Translations under genes and position numbers: made by a program
Shown: in pieces, positions 47,643-56,625 of the stretch
Position numbering within the stretch: position 1 is the first letter of the stretch
How the letters are laid out: every line of letters starts with the position of its first letter
Notes under the pieces: model-generated
Told to the model about the DNA's origin: nothing
What the model saw: the letters and a program-made list of their open reading frames with translations, nothing else
Databases searched by the model: none
From: Streptomyces flaveolus
GTDB taxonomy: Bacteria; Actinomycetota; Actinomycetes; Streptomycetales; Streptomycetaceae
Length of the DNA: 64,000 bases
Direction: 5' to 3'
NCBI RefSeq assembly: GCF_014648815.1
Contig: NZ_BMRV01000004.1
Span: 62,001 to 126,000, forward strand

Positions 47643-48215
47643 TCAGCTCGTGGCCGCCGGTGCCGACGGAGTGGCCGACGTGCAGCTGGGCTGCTGGGCC
47701 ATCGCCTTGCCGACGTCGCCCTCCTCGAGGGTCTTCAGCGCGTCGCTGCCGGACTTGCTGAGCTTGTTCAGCTCGGTGGCGACGTCCTTGAGGCCGTCGG
47801 CGAACTTCGCCTGGTCCTTGGTGTCGAGGGCCTCCACCTGCTTCTTCAGGGAGGCGTAGGAGGCCGAGAGGCCGTTGAGCTCCTTGACCGCGTCCTGCTG
47901 CTTCTTCTCACCGTCGTCGACGTCCGGCGCCCCGGCGTTCTGGACCGTGCCCGCCATCGCCTTGTAGGCGTCGGACATGTCCTGGAAGGCCTTCGCGTCG
48001 GTCTTCTGGACCTGCTCCGGCGTGCTGTTGTCCGAGGTCTCCTTCTGGATCGCGGCGTTGGCGGCCTCGATCTTCTTCGCCTGCGGCTGCACTCCGTCGC
48101 AGACCTGCTTGGCCCAGGAGTCCAGCTTGTCGTTGCCGTCGTCGCTGCTGCATCCCGTCAGCGCCAGTACCAGTACCGCACCGCCGGACAGTGCGGCCGC
48201 GAGCTTCTTGTTCAC
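47643..48215 (-). CDS. Small helical lipoprotein
   Basis: 190 residues from GTG 48215 (VNKKLAAALSGG), with AAGGGA eight bases upstream; an ATG at 48233 is an alternative. The lipobox is LALTGC, and the mature part is Lys/Asp/Ala-rich and mainly helical with two Cys near each end (VCDGVQ; QQPSCTSAT). The function is unknown. It resembles conserved Streptomyces secreted proteins. Confidence 0.75.
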   Translation of the reverse strand: MNKKLAAALSGGAVLVLALTGCSSDDGNDKLDSWAKQVCDGVQPQAKKIEAANAAIQKETSDNSTPEQVQKTDAKAFQDMSDAYKAMAGTVQNAGAPDVDDGEKKQQDAVKELNGLSASYASLKKQVEALDTKDQAKFADGLKDVATELNKLSKSGSDALKTLEEGDVGKAMAQQPSCTSATPSAPAATS

Positions 48216-48359
48216 CGGATTGGTCCCTTCCATGGCTCTCGGCCCCGGAACATACACGCCGGATGGGGGACACTCGCAGGACGAACATCCATTAAGACCG
48301 TATTGCAGCCATTTGCACCATGAGAGAGAAGGCTCACGGTGAGGGCGCGCAGACGCACC

Positions 48360-48401
48360 GCACGGGCGGACAGCGCGTCAGTACGCGCTGTCCGCCCGTG
48401 C
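48360..48401 (-). terminator. hppA terminator
   Basis: Perfect 19 bp stem (one arm 48360-48378, the other 48383-48401) with loop CAGT, 38 bp beyond the hppA stop. There is no U-tract on the minus strand. Confidence 0.75.
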
Positions 48402-48439
48402 TTTGAACAGGGCTGCCCGGCCGCCGCCCGGAGCGGCGT

Positions 48440-50845
48440 CTACGAAACGACCGCCGGATCGGGCGACTTGGGCTGCTGGTCGGTGTTGTCCTCGTCACCC
48501 ACCGCGATGCCGCGCCGCTTGGACACGTACACCGCCGCGGCGATGACGACGAACGCGACGACCGCGATCAGCACCCGGACGCCGACGCTCTTGTCGGCGC
48601 CGTAGGAGAACTTGATGACCGCCGGCGCGATGAGCAGCGCCACCAGGTTCATGACCTTCAGCAGCGGGTTGATGGCGGGGCCCGCGGTGTCCTTGAAGGG
48701 GTCGCCGACCGTGTCGCCGATGACGGTGGCCTCGTGGGCGGCGCTGCCCTTGCCGCCGTGGTGGCCGTCCTCGACGAGTTTCTTGGCGTTGTCCCAGGCG
48801 CCGCCGGAGTTGGCGAGGAACACCGCCATCAGCGTGCCCGCGCCGATCGCGCCCGCCAGGAACGCGCCGAGCGCGCCCACGCCGAGCGTGAACCCGATGA
48901 AGATGGGCGCCATCACCGCGAGCAGTCCGGGCGTGGCGAGTTCGCGCAGGGCGTCCCTGGTGCAGATGTCGACGACCTTGCCGTACTCCGGTGTCTCGGT
49001 GTGGTCCATGATCCCGGGTTTCTCCCGGAACTGCCGGCGCACCTCGAAGACCACCGAACCCGCCGACCGCGACACCGCGTTGATCGCCAGTCCCGAGAAG
49101 AGGAAGACGACCGCCGCGCCCGCGATCAGCCCGACGAGGTTGTTGGGCTGCGAGATGTCCATCATCAGACTCATCGGCGCGCCGTCGCCGCTGAGTTTCT
49201 CGCCCACGTCCCGCGCACCGGTGGTGATGGCGTCGCGGTACGAGCCGAACAGCGCCGAGGCCGCGAGGACGGCCGTGGCGATGGCGATGCCCTTGGTGAT
49301 GGCCTTGGTGGTGTTGCCGACGGCGTCCAGGTTGGTGAGCACCTGGGCGCCGGCTCCCTCGACGTCGCCGGACATCTCGGCGATGCCCTGGGCGTTGTCG
49401 GAGACCGGCCCGAAGGTGTCCATGGCGACGATCACGCCGACCGTGGTGAGCAGGCCGGTGCCGGCCAGCGCCACCGCGAACAGCGCCAGCATGATCGACG
49501 TGCCGCCGAGCAGGAAGGCCCCGTAGACGCCGAGGCCGATCAACAGGGCGGTGTAGACGGCGGATTCCAGGCCGATGGAGATACCGGCGAGGACGACGGT
49601 GGCGGGACCGGTGAGCGAGGTCTTGCCGATGTCCCTGACGGGCCGCCGGGTGGTCTCGGTGAAGTAGCCGGTGAGCTGCTGGATCAGGGCGGCCAGCACG
49701 ATGCCGATCGCCACGGCCACGAGCGCGAGGATCCGCGGGTCGCCGTCCTTCGCGGCGATGCCCGCGTCGGTGACGCCGTCGAGGTCGGCGTACGTGCCGG
49801 GGAGGTAGACGAAGACGGCCACCGCCACCAGCACCAGCGAGATCACCGCGGAGATGAAGAAGCCCCGGTTGATCGCGCTCATGCCGCTGCGGTCGGCCCG
49901 GCGCGGCGCCACCGCGAAGATGCCGATCATGGCGGTGATCACGCCGATCGCCGGCACGAGCAGGGGGAACGCCAGTCCCGAGTCGCCGAAGGCCACCTTG
50001 CCGAGGATCAGCGCGGCGACCAGCGTCACGGCGTACGACTCGAAGAGGTCGGCCGCCATGCCCGCGCAGTCGCCGACGTTGTCGCCCACGTTGTCGGCGA
50101 TGGTCGCGGCATTGCGCGGATCGTCCTCCGGAATGCCCTGCTCGACCTTGCCGACCAGGTCGGCGCCGACGTCGGCGGCCTTGGTGAAGATGCCGCCGCC
50201 GACCCGCATGAACATCGCGATCAGTGCGGCGCCGAGGCCGAAGCCCTCCAGCACCTTCGGCGCGTCGGCCGCGTACACCAGCACCACGCAGGAGGCGCCC
50301 AGGAGGCCGAGTCCCACCGTGAACATGCCGACGACGCCGCCCGTGCGAAAGGCGATCTTCATCGCTTTGTGCGAGACGAGGGTGAGATCTTTCTCCGGCT
50401 CACCCGGGGCCGGTGTCGCTTCCCGCGCCGCCGCGGCGACGCGCACATTGCTGCGTACGGCGAGCCACATGCCGATATAGCCGGTGGCCGCCGAGAACGC
50501 CGCGCCGATCAGGAAGAACACCGATCGTCCGGCACGCTGATTCCAGTCGTCCGCGGGCAGCAGCATGAGCAGGAAGAACACGACGACGGCGAATACGCCG
50601 AGCGTGCGCAGCTGCCGGGCCAGATAGGCGTTCGCGCCTTCCTGGACGGCCGCCGCGATCTTCTTCATGCTGTCGGTTCCCTCGCCCGCCGCGAGCACCT
50701 GGCGCACCAGGAATCCCGCGAGCACCAGCGCTGCCAGCGCGACGACCGCGATGACCGCGACCAGGGCGCGGTTCCCGTCGGTCAGTACGGCGGCGGCGAC
50801 GGTCGAGGCATCGCCCAACTGATGAGGGGTGGAAAGCTCCGCCAT
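48440..50845 (-). CDS. hppA: Membrane H+-translocating pyrophosphatase
   Basis: 801 residues, about sixteen membrane helices. The pyrophosphate-binding signature DVGADLVGKVE is present. The stretch VGNTTKAITKG carries Lys where K+-dependent enzymes have Ala, so this is the K+-independent, H+-pumping type. It couples PPi hydrolysis to proton export. AAGGAGG lies five bases before ATG 50845. A complex upstream element (50889-51028) suggests regulated expression. Confidence 0.96.
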   Translation of the reverse strand: MAELSTPHQLGDASTVAAAVLTDGNRALVAVIAVVALAALVLAGFLVRQVLAAGEGTDSMKKIAAAVQEGANAYLARQLRTLGVFAVVVFFLLMLLPADDWNQRAGRSVFFLIGAAFSAATGYIGMWLAVRSNVRVAAAAREATPAPGEPEKDLTLVSHKAMKIAFRTGGVVGMFTVGLGLLGASCVVLVYAADAPKVLEGFGLGAALIAMFMRVGGGIFTKAADVGADLVGKVEQGIPEDDPRNAATIADNVGDNVGDCAGMAADLFESYAVTLVAALILGKVAFGDSGLAFPLLVPAIGVITAMIGIFAVAPRRADRSGMSAINRGFFISAVISLVLVAVAVFVYLPGTYADLDGVTDAGIAAKDGDPRILALVAVAIGIVLAALIQQLTGYFTETTRRPVRDIGKTSLTGPATVVLAGISIGLESAVYTALLIGLGVYGAFLLGGTSIMLALFAVALAGTGLLTTVGVIVAMDTFGPVSDNAQGIAEMSGDVEGAGAQVLTNLDAVGNTTKAITKGIAIATAVLAASALFGSYRDAITTGARDVGEKLSGDGAPMSLMMDISQPNNLVGLIAGAAVVFLFSGLAINAVSRSAGSVVFEVRRQFREKPGIMDHTETPEYGKVVDICTRDALRELATPGLLAVMAPIFIGFTLGVGALGAFLAGAIGAGTLMAVFLANSGGAWDNAKKLVEDGHHGGKGSAAHEATVIGDTVGDPFKDTAGPAINPLLKVMNLVALLIAPAVIKFSYGADKSVGVRVLIAVVAFVVIAAAVYVSKRRGIAVGDEDNTDQQPKSPDPAVVS

Positions 50846-50888
50846 TCGTCCTCCTTGACGCTTGGGCTGAGCTCAAGATGTGGACGGG

Positions 50889-51028
50889 ATTGTAGGTACC
50901 GGAACCTGATCAAAACAGTGCACGACAAAGGGAATTGACCTGTCAACCGGAAGGGCACCGGAAGTAGTAATGCCCCTCCGGCATTAATGCCGTGATCCTT
51001 TTTTCTGATCCGTTTACCTGATCCTTTT
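50889..51028 (-). promoter_or_regulatory. hppA upstream region: -10 box, palindrome and 13 bp iterons
   Basis: On the minus strand a -10-like TACAAT (50894-50889) has TGTTTT 17 bp upstream. Farther out lie TTGACA (50946-50941), a perfect 14 bp palindrome CGGCATTAATGCCG (50979-50992), and three GGATCA hexamers preceded by AAA-rich sequence at an exact 13 bp period (51024, 51011, 50998). The cluster is AT-rich for this genome. It fills most of the 306 bp gap, which holds no gene. Confidence 0.55.
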
Positions 51029-51110
51029 CCGCGCGACTGATCGTGAAGGAATTCACTTGTCGCCCGCACGGGACCACTGTAGGCGTGGCCGTCATCTTCC
51101 GCACACGACA

Positions 51111-51135
51111 AAGGGCCCTACGAGGTAGGGCCCTT
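51111..51135 (-). terminator. Terminator of the bldG-partner operon
   Basis: Perfect 10 bp stem AAGGGCCCTA/TAGGGCCCTT with loop CGAGG, 16 bp beyond the stop at 51152. Confidence 0.75.
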
Positions 51136-51151
51136 CGGGTGATGCTGAGGG

Positions 51152-51583
51152 TCAGGCGGGCGGCAGGACCGCGGTCGCGGTCGGCCAGGTCATGCGGATC
51201 AGTCCGCCGTCCTTGCCTGCCGAGACCTCCACGTCGTCGACGAGACCGCTGATGACCGCGAGGCCCATCTCGTCCTCCTCGGCCTCCGCGTCGTCGACGG
51301 CGGCGTCCGGAGCTCCGGCCCCGGAGACCGCGTGCGGCGCCTTGTCGCCGACCTCGATGGAGAACTGCTTCTCCTCCTCGATCAGCGACACGTTGACCGG
51401 CGCCGTGATGCCGCCGTGCTGATGCAGGCCCACGGCCCGGGTGCAGGCCTCGCCGACGGCGAGCCTGACCTCGTCGAGGACGGCCTCGTCCACTCCGGCC
51501 CTGCGTGCCACCGCGGCCGCCACGAGACGGGCGGTGCGGACATGCTCGGGCAGCGCGCTGAAACGGAGTTCGACGGTGGCCAT
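51152..51583 (-). CDS. Anti-sigma factor-like ATPase, BldG partner
   Basis: 143 residues. It is a HATPase_c domain with N-box EVRLAVGEACTRAVGLHQH and a G-box-like MGLAVISGLVDDVEV. An acidic insertion (about 92-107, DAAVDDAEAEEDE) separates them. GAGGGGG precedes ATG 51583. It lies directly downstream of bldG; in S. coelicolor the equivalent protein (ApgA, from memory) interacts with BldG. It would act by partner switching. Confidence 0.9.
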   Translation of the reverse strand: MATVELRFSALPEHVRTARLVAAAVARRAGVDEAVLDEVRLAVGEACTRAVGLHQHGGITAPVNVSLIEEEKQFSIEVGDKAPHAVSGAGAPDAAVDDAEAEEDEMGLAVISGLVDDVEVSAGKDGGLIRMTWPTATAVLPPA

Positions 51584-51613
51584 GCATCCCCCTCGGACTA
51601 CGGGCGTGCTACG

Positions 51614-51679
51614 AGGGGCCGGGCCGCCGACAGCCCGGCCCCTCCTTGGTTCGGTAGTCCCGGGCCCACGGCCCGGGAC
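51614..51679 (-). promoter_or_regulatory. Two hairpins between bldG and its partner gene
   Basis: GTCCCGGGCC/GGCCCGGGAC (51657-51679, 10 bp stem, 3-base loop) follows the bldG stop by 6 bp. AGGGGCCGGGC/GCCCGGCCCCT (51614-51643, 11 bp, 8-base loop) follows. They could act as a partial terminator or processing site within the operon. Confidence 0.6.
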
Positions 51680-51685
51680 CGGTCG

Positions 51686-52027
51686 TCAGTCGGTGGCCGC
51701 CACCGCTTCCTCGACCGAGGTGTGAATCGGGAACACCTTGGTGAGGCCGGTGATACGGAAGATCTTGAGAATGCGCTCCTGGTTGCAGACCAGGCGCAGC
51801 GAGCCCTCATGGGCGCGCACCCGCTTCAGTCCGCCGACCAGCACGCCGAGCCCGGTGGAGTCGAGGAAGTCCACGCCCTCCATATCGACGACGAGGTGGA
51901 AACTCCCGTCGTTCACCAGCTCGACCAGCTGCTCGCGCAGCTTGGGCGCGGTGTATACGTCAATTTCGCCACCGACCTCGACGACCGTACGATCGCCGAC
52001 GGTACGGGTCGACAGGGACAGGTCCAC
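51686..52027 (-). CDS. bldG: Anti-anti-sigma factor BldG
   Basis: 113 residues; GTG 52027 preceded by GGAGG. A STAS-domain protein of the SpoIIAA family. The phosphorylatable serine is Ser57 in [10 protein letters not shown]. BldG is needed for aerial mycelium and antibiotic production in S. coelicolor and works through phosphorylation-dependent partner switching. Confidence 0.97.
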
Positions 52028-52190
52028 GGATCCTCCAGCACCTTGCTATCGAGCGGTCGTCCCTCGGGACACCTCGGCTTGAAGCCCCCAGGACGGTTCG
52101 CCAGCCGCGATGGCATTCAATCACTTACCGGCAGGCGTGCACGACGCCTTGGTCCCATTGTCCGTCACGCCAGTGACACACTCGGAGCCG

Positions 52191-54576
52191 ATGGCCAAGA
52201 ATCACCGATCCGATCGACCCCCGGCGGGGCACGGCTCCCGGCCGGATCCGGGCACGGTCCTGGGCCGGCTCGCCGCGGGACCGAGCCGGGCTGCGCGCAT
52301 CACTCATACGGAGCACTTGCCCCCGCGTGCGGGCCGTCATGCCGTCTGGCCGGACCGGATTCGCCCGGAGGTCGTCGCGGCGGTGCAGGCCGCGGGCATC
52401 GAACACCCCTGGGCCCACCAGGCACGGGCGGCGGAACACGCCCTGGACGGCGAGTCGGTGGTCGTCGCCACCGGCACCGCCTCCGGCAAGTCCCTGGCCT
52501 ATCTGGTGCCGGTCCTGTCGACGCTCCTGGACGGCTCCGAGGCCCCGAACGGGCGTGGCGCCACCGCCCTGTACCTGGCTCCCACCAAGGCGCTGGCGGC
52601 CGATCAGTGCCGGTCCGTGAAGGAACTCGCGCGGCCGCTTGGCACATCCGTGCGGGCCGCCGTGTACGACGGCGACACGCCCGTCGAGGAACGCGAGTGG
52701 ATCCGCCAGTACGCCACCTACGTCCTCACCAATCCGGACATGCTGCACCGCGGGATCCTGCCGTCCCACTCCCGCTGGTCCTCCTTCCTGAAGTCGCTGA
52801 AGTACGTCGTCGTCGACGAGTGCCACACCTACCGCGGCGTCTTCGGCTCGCACGTCGCCCAGGTGCTGCGCAGATTGCGCCGACTGTGCGCCCGCTACGG
52901 CGCGTCGCCCGTCTTCCTGCTGGCCTCCGCCACCGCAGCCGAGCCTTCCGTGGCGGCCCGCCGGCTCACCGGGCTGCCGGTGGCCGAGGTCGCCGACGAC
53001 GCCTCACCGCGCGGTGAACTGGTGTTCGCCCTCTGGGAACCGCCACTGACCGAACTGGAGGGCGAGAAGGGCGCACCGGTCCGCCGCACCGCCACCGCCG
53101 AGGCCGCCGACCTGCTCACCGACCTCACCGTGCAGGGCATGCGCTCGATCACCTTCGTACGCTCCCGGCGCGGCGCCGAGCTGATCTCGGTGATCGCCCA
53201 GGAGCGCCTGGCCGAGGTCGACCGGTCGCTGACCCGGCGGGTGGCGGCCTACCGCGGCGGCTACCTCCCCGAGGAGCGCCGTGCCCTGGAACACGCCCTG
53301 CACTCGGGCGAACTCCTCGGCCTCGCGGCGACGAACGCCCTCGAACTCGGCGTCGACATCTCCGGCCTGGACGCCGTGGTCATCGCCGGCTATCCGGGCA
53401 CCCGGGCGTCGCTGTGGCAGCAGGCCGGGCGGGCGGGCCGGTCCGGGCAGGGGGCGCTGGCGGTGCTGGTCGCCCGGGACGACCCGCTGGACACCTTCCT
53501 CGTCCACCATCCGGAGGCCCTGTTCGACCAGCCGGTGGAGTCCACGGTCCTCGACCCCGACAACCCGTACGTCCTCGCCCCCCACCTGTGCGCCGCCGCG
53601 GCCGAGCTGCCCCTGACGGAGGACGACCTGAAGCTCTTCGGCCCCGCCTGCGAGGAGCTGCTCCCCCAGCTGGAGGCCGCGAAGCTGCTGCGCCGGCGGA
53701 CCCGGGCCTGGCACTGGACGCGCCGTGAGCGGGCCGCCGACCTGACCGACATCCGCGGGGAGGGCGGACGCCCGGTCCAGGTCGTCGAGGCGGGGACGGG
53801 CCGACTGCTGGGCACGGTCGACGCCGGTGCCGCCCACACGACCGTCCACGAGGGCGCCGTCCACCTCCACCAGGGCCGCACGTACCTCGTGCGGTCCCTG
53901 GACCTGGAGGACTCCGTCGCCCTGGTCGAGCAGGCCACGCCGTCGTACTCGACGGTGGCCCGCGACACGACGTCGATCTCCGTCCTCGAGACCGACATCG
54001 AGGTCCCGTGGGGCGACGGACGCCTCTGCCTCGGCTCCGTCGAGGTCACCAACCAGGTGGTCTCCTTCCTGCGCCGTCGCCTGATCACCGGCGAAGTCCT
54101 GGGCGAGACGAAGCTCGACCTCCCTCCCCGGACCCTGCGCACACGGGCGGTGTGGTGGACGGTCACCGAGGACCAGCTGGACGAGGCCCGGATCAACCCG
54201 GAGATCCTCGGCGGCGCCCTGCACGCGGCCGAGCACGCGTCGATCGGCATGCTGCCCCTGTTCGCCACGTGCGACCGCTGGGACATCGGGGGCGTGTCGG
54301 TGCCGCTGCACCCGGACACACTGCTGCCGACGGTCTTCGTGTACGACGGCCATCCGGGTGGTGCGGGCTTCGCCGAGCGCGCCTTCCACACGGCCCGGGC
54401 CTGGCTCACGGCCACCCGGGAGGCCATCGCCTCCTGCGAGTGCGACGCCGGCTGCCCGTCCTGCATCCAGTCCCCCAAGTGCGGCAACGGCAACGAGCCG
54501 CTGCACAAGCGGGGGGCCGTACGACTTGCTCACGGTGCTGCTGCGGGGGGCGGAGACCGGGGCGGAGGGGCGGTAG
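52191..54576 (+). CDS. DEAD/DEAH-box helicase with DUF1998 and Cys cluster; frameshift near 3' end
   Basis: About 794 residues if the frame is corrected. Motif I is ATGTASGKSLAY, motif II is DECHTYRG, motif III is LASATAA, motif VI is QQAGRAGRSGQGA; the C-terminal DUF1998-type domain ends with CDAGCPSCIQSPKCGNGNEPLHK. At 54511-54516 a G6 run shifts the frame. The expected end, YDLLTVLLRGAETGAEGR then TAG at 54576, lies in the +1 frame, while the uncorrected frame reads on to 55253 antisense to the Tad genes. Removing one G restores a normal C-terminus, so this is a sequencing error or a recent mutation. ATG 52191 has GGAG upstream. It belongs to the Lhr/HrpA-unlike, YprA-type helicases. Confidence 0.85.
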
Positions 54577-54586
54577 ACGCGCCTCG

Positions 54587-55015
54587 TCACGGCGTCGCCC
54601 GCTCCCCCGCCGGGGCCGCTCCCGGCCCAGCCGCCGGGTCCGCCGCCGGGCTGGCTCTGGACCGGATCTCCGCCCTGAACGGCCCCCGGCCCGACGCCGC
54701 CGTCACGTCCGAGACCTGGCCGGTGAGGACGCACCGCACCAGCCGCGTGCCCTGGGCCCGCGCGATCCGGTCCGCGCGGGCGCAGGCCGCCGTACCGCCG
54801 AGCGACCAGTGGTCGGCCGCCGCCAGCGCCGCGAGGTCGGCCCCGCCGGCCGCGCGATGCCGGGCCACGACCGCCTGGCCCAGAGCCAGCACGATGCCGA
54901 ACACCAGGCACAGGACGGCGATCGCACCGACGCTCCAGACGGTGGCGGACCCCCGGTCGCAGCCCCCTGGGGCGTCCCGGCCGGACGCCCGGCGGAGCGA
55001 GGGACCGCCCCTCAC
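54587..55015 (-). CDS. TadE-like minor pseudopilin (Rv3654c type)
   Basis: 142 residues. A short basic leader and RGSATVW precede a single hydrophobic helix (about 27-50), as in type IVc pseudopilins. The rest is a small extracellular domain with two cysteines and a Pro/Ala-rich tail. Last gene of the Tad operon; its ATG overlaps the TadE stop (ATGA). Confidence 0.8.
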   Translation of the reverse strand: MRGGPSLRRASGRDAPGGCDRGSATVWSVGAIAVLCLVFGIVLALGQAVVARHRAAGGADLAALAAADHWSLGGTAACARADRIARAQGTRLVRCVLTGQVSDVTAASGRGPFRAEIRSRASPAADPAAGPGAAPAGERATP

Positions 55016-55524
55016 GGCCCCGCCCCCGCCACTTCGTCCACCGGCGCGTCGGCCGTCCGGCCCGGGGCCGGACCCACTGCCGGGTCCGGCCCCGGATCCG
55101 CTGTCGGAGCCGCCGCGCGATCCACGGCCGGGCTCACCGCCTGCTCGACCGAGGCCACGGCCTCCTCCCGCACCTCGAAGGGCAGGCCGTGCAGCATCGG
55201 CGATGCGGCCACGACCACCACGCGGACGCGGTCCGCCTCCCGGGCCACGGTGACCCGCGCGCCGTCGGGCGCCGCTTCCCGGGCGACCTTGACGACCGCG
55301 TCGGCCGGGTCCTCACGGGCCGCCGCACGGGCGCCCGTGCGGGCCGCGTCCACGCACTGGATCTGGGCGGCCACGACCAGCAGAGCCCACACCAGCGCCA
55401 TCGCGAACACCACCAGTACCGGCAGCACCACGGCGGTCTCCGCCGTCACGAACCCCCCGTCGGCTCCCCCACGGACCTCTCTCCCACGGACATCCCGTCC
55501 CGCCGACCGGTCACATCCGCGCAT
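55012..55524 (-). CDS. TadE-family pseudopilin
   Basis: 170 residues. The segment GGFVTAETAVVLPVLVVFAMALVWALLVVAAQIQC (in pieces) is the TadE transmembrane signature with the conserved Glu. Followed by an extracellular domain and a Pro/Asp-rich tail. Overlaps the pilin gene by 14 bp. Confidence 0.85.
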   Translation of the reverse strand: MRGCDRSAGRDVRGREVRGGADGGFVTAETAVVLPVLVVFAMALVWALLVVAAQIQCVDAARTGARAAAREDPADAVVKVAREAAPDGARVTVAREADRVRVVVVAASPMLHGLPFEVREEAVASVEQAVSPAVDRAAAPTADPGPDPAVGPAPGRTADAPVDEVAGAGP

Positions 55525-55768
55525 CGAGCGCCTTCTTCACGATGCCCTGGAGCTCCGCGCTGACCGCCCCGCTCGTCACCACCTTGTAGAGCACCACGGC
55601 GAACGCCACCGCCGCGACGATGCCCATCGCGTACTCGGACGTGACCATTCCCGCGTCCCGCCGCGCCACGGCCTGCCGCCACGCCGCACATGCCCCGCAC
55701 ACCAGGGCACGCAGCCGTGCCCGTACCAGTCGACTCATCACAACCCCCGTGAGGTTCGGTTCCGTCAT
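55511..55768 (-). CDS. Flp/Tad pilin (DUF4244)
   Basis: 85 residues. A long basic leader ends in Gly40, followed by the mature N-terminus MVTSEYAMG and a hydrophobic helix. Glu5 and Tyr6 of the mature form match the Flp pilin rule for prepilin peptidase cleavage. This would be the fibre subunit. An alternative start at ATG 55738 would shorten the leader. No prepilin peptidase gene is in the window. Confidence 0.88.
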   Translation of the reverse strand: MTEPNLTGVVMSRLVRARLRALVCGACAAWRQAVARRDAGMVTSEYAMGIVAAVAFAVVLYKVVTSGAVSAELQGIVKKALDARM

Positions 55769-55827
55769 TCACTCGCTCGTCCGTCGGTCACCCGCTCGCC
55801 GGCTTCACGCCGTTCCGCTCCGCTCCG

Positions 55828-56625
55828 TCACCCACCACCTCCTCCGCCGCCCAACACCCCGCCCGCGAGGCCGATCACCACCGGCAGTACGCCCACCGCG
55901 ACGAACGCGGGCAGGAAGCACAGCCCCACCGGCGCGGTGACCATGACGGCCGCCCGGCGGGCACGGACCGTCGTGGCGCGCGCCCGGTCGGCGCGGGCCT
56001 GGGCGGCGAGCCGGGCGACCGGTCCGGCGGCGGGCATGCCGGAGACGTCGGCGCGTTCCAGCAGTCGTGCCAGGGGTCCGGCGTCCGGCAGCGCGGCCAG
56101 CCCGCGCCACGCACCGCCCGGTTCGCCGCCGAGCCGGACTTCCGCGGCGCCGCGCGTCAGCGCGTCCCCGACGGGCCCGCCGAGGGCGTCGCCCACGGCC
56201 TGGGCCGCGATCACCGGGCCGGCGCCCGCCGCGACGCAGGCCGCCAGCAGGTCCGCGGCCAAGGGCAGTTGACGCGCGGCCTCCACGGCGAGGGTCTCCT
56301 GCTCGGCCGACCCGGTGGCCGACCGCTTCGCGTGCCAGCGCCACAGCACCGCCGCCGCGGCCAGCCCCACCACGGCGCCGAAGACACCGCCCACCAGGGC
56401 CCACCCGGCGCCCACCGTGCCCACCAGGGGCAGCCATCTGCGCGCGGTGTCCAGCACCTCGCCGCGCCGTGGGCCGGCCCGGGCCGGTGCCGGGATCAGC
56501 AGTGCCGCGAGCCGCTTGCGCACCGTCCGCTTCCGCCGTTCGGCCGCGGCCCGGCTCACCAGCCATCCGAGGACCAGTGCCGTCCCCAGCACTGCCCCCA
56601 GCCTGTGGACGACGTCCCCGTTCAC
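55828..56625 (-). CDS. tadC: TadC-like inner-membrane platform protein
   Basis: 265 residues from GTG 56625, overlapping the TadB stop (GTGA). Type II secretion F domain (about 100-235) with hydrophobic segments at both ends; the C-terminus is poly-Gly. It pairs with TadB as the polytopic assembly platform. Confidence 0.85.
   Translation of the reverse strand: MNGDVVHRLGAVLGTALVLGWLVSRAAAERRKRTVRKRLAALLIPAPARAGPRRGEVLDTARRWLPLVGTVGAGWALVGGVFGAVVGLAAAAVLWRWHAKRSATGSAEQETLAVEAARQLPLAADLLAACVAAGAGPVIAAQAVGDALGGPVGDALTRGAAEVRLGGEPGGAWRGLAALPDAGPLARLLERADVSGMPAAGPVARLAAQARADRARATTVRARRAAVMVTAPVGLCFLPAFVAVGVLPVVIGLAGGVLGGGGGGG

Noticed and set aside
54577..55253. Extension of the helicase reading frame over the Tad genes
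   Set aside because: It is antisense to two well-supported pseudopilin genes, is low-complexity, and arises from the G6 frameshift.
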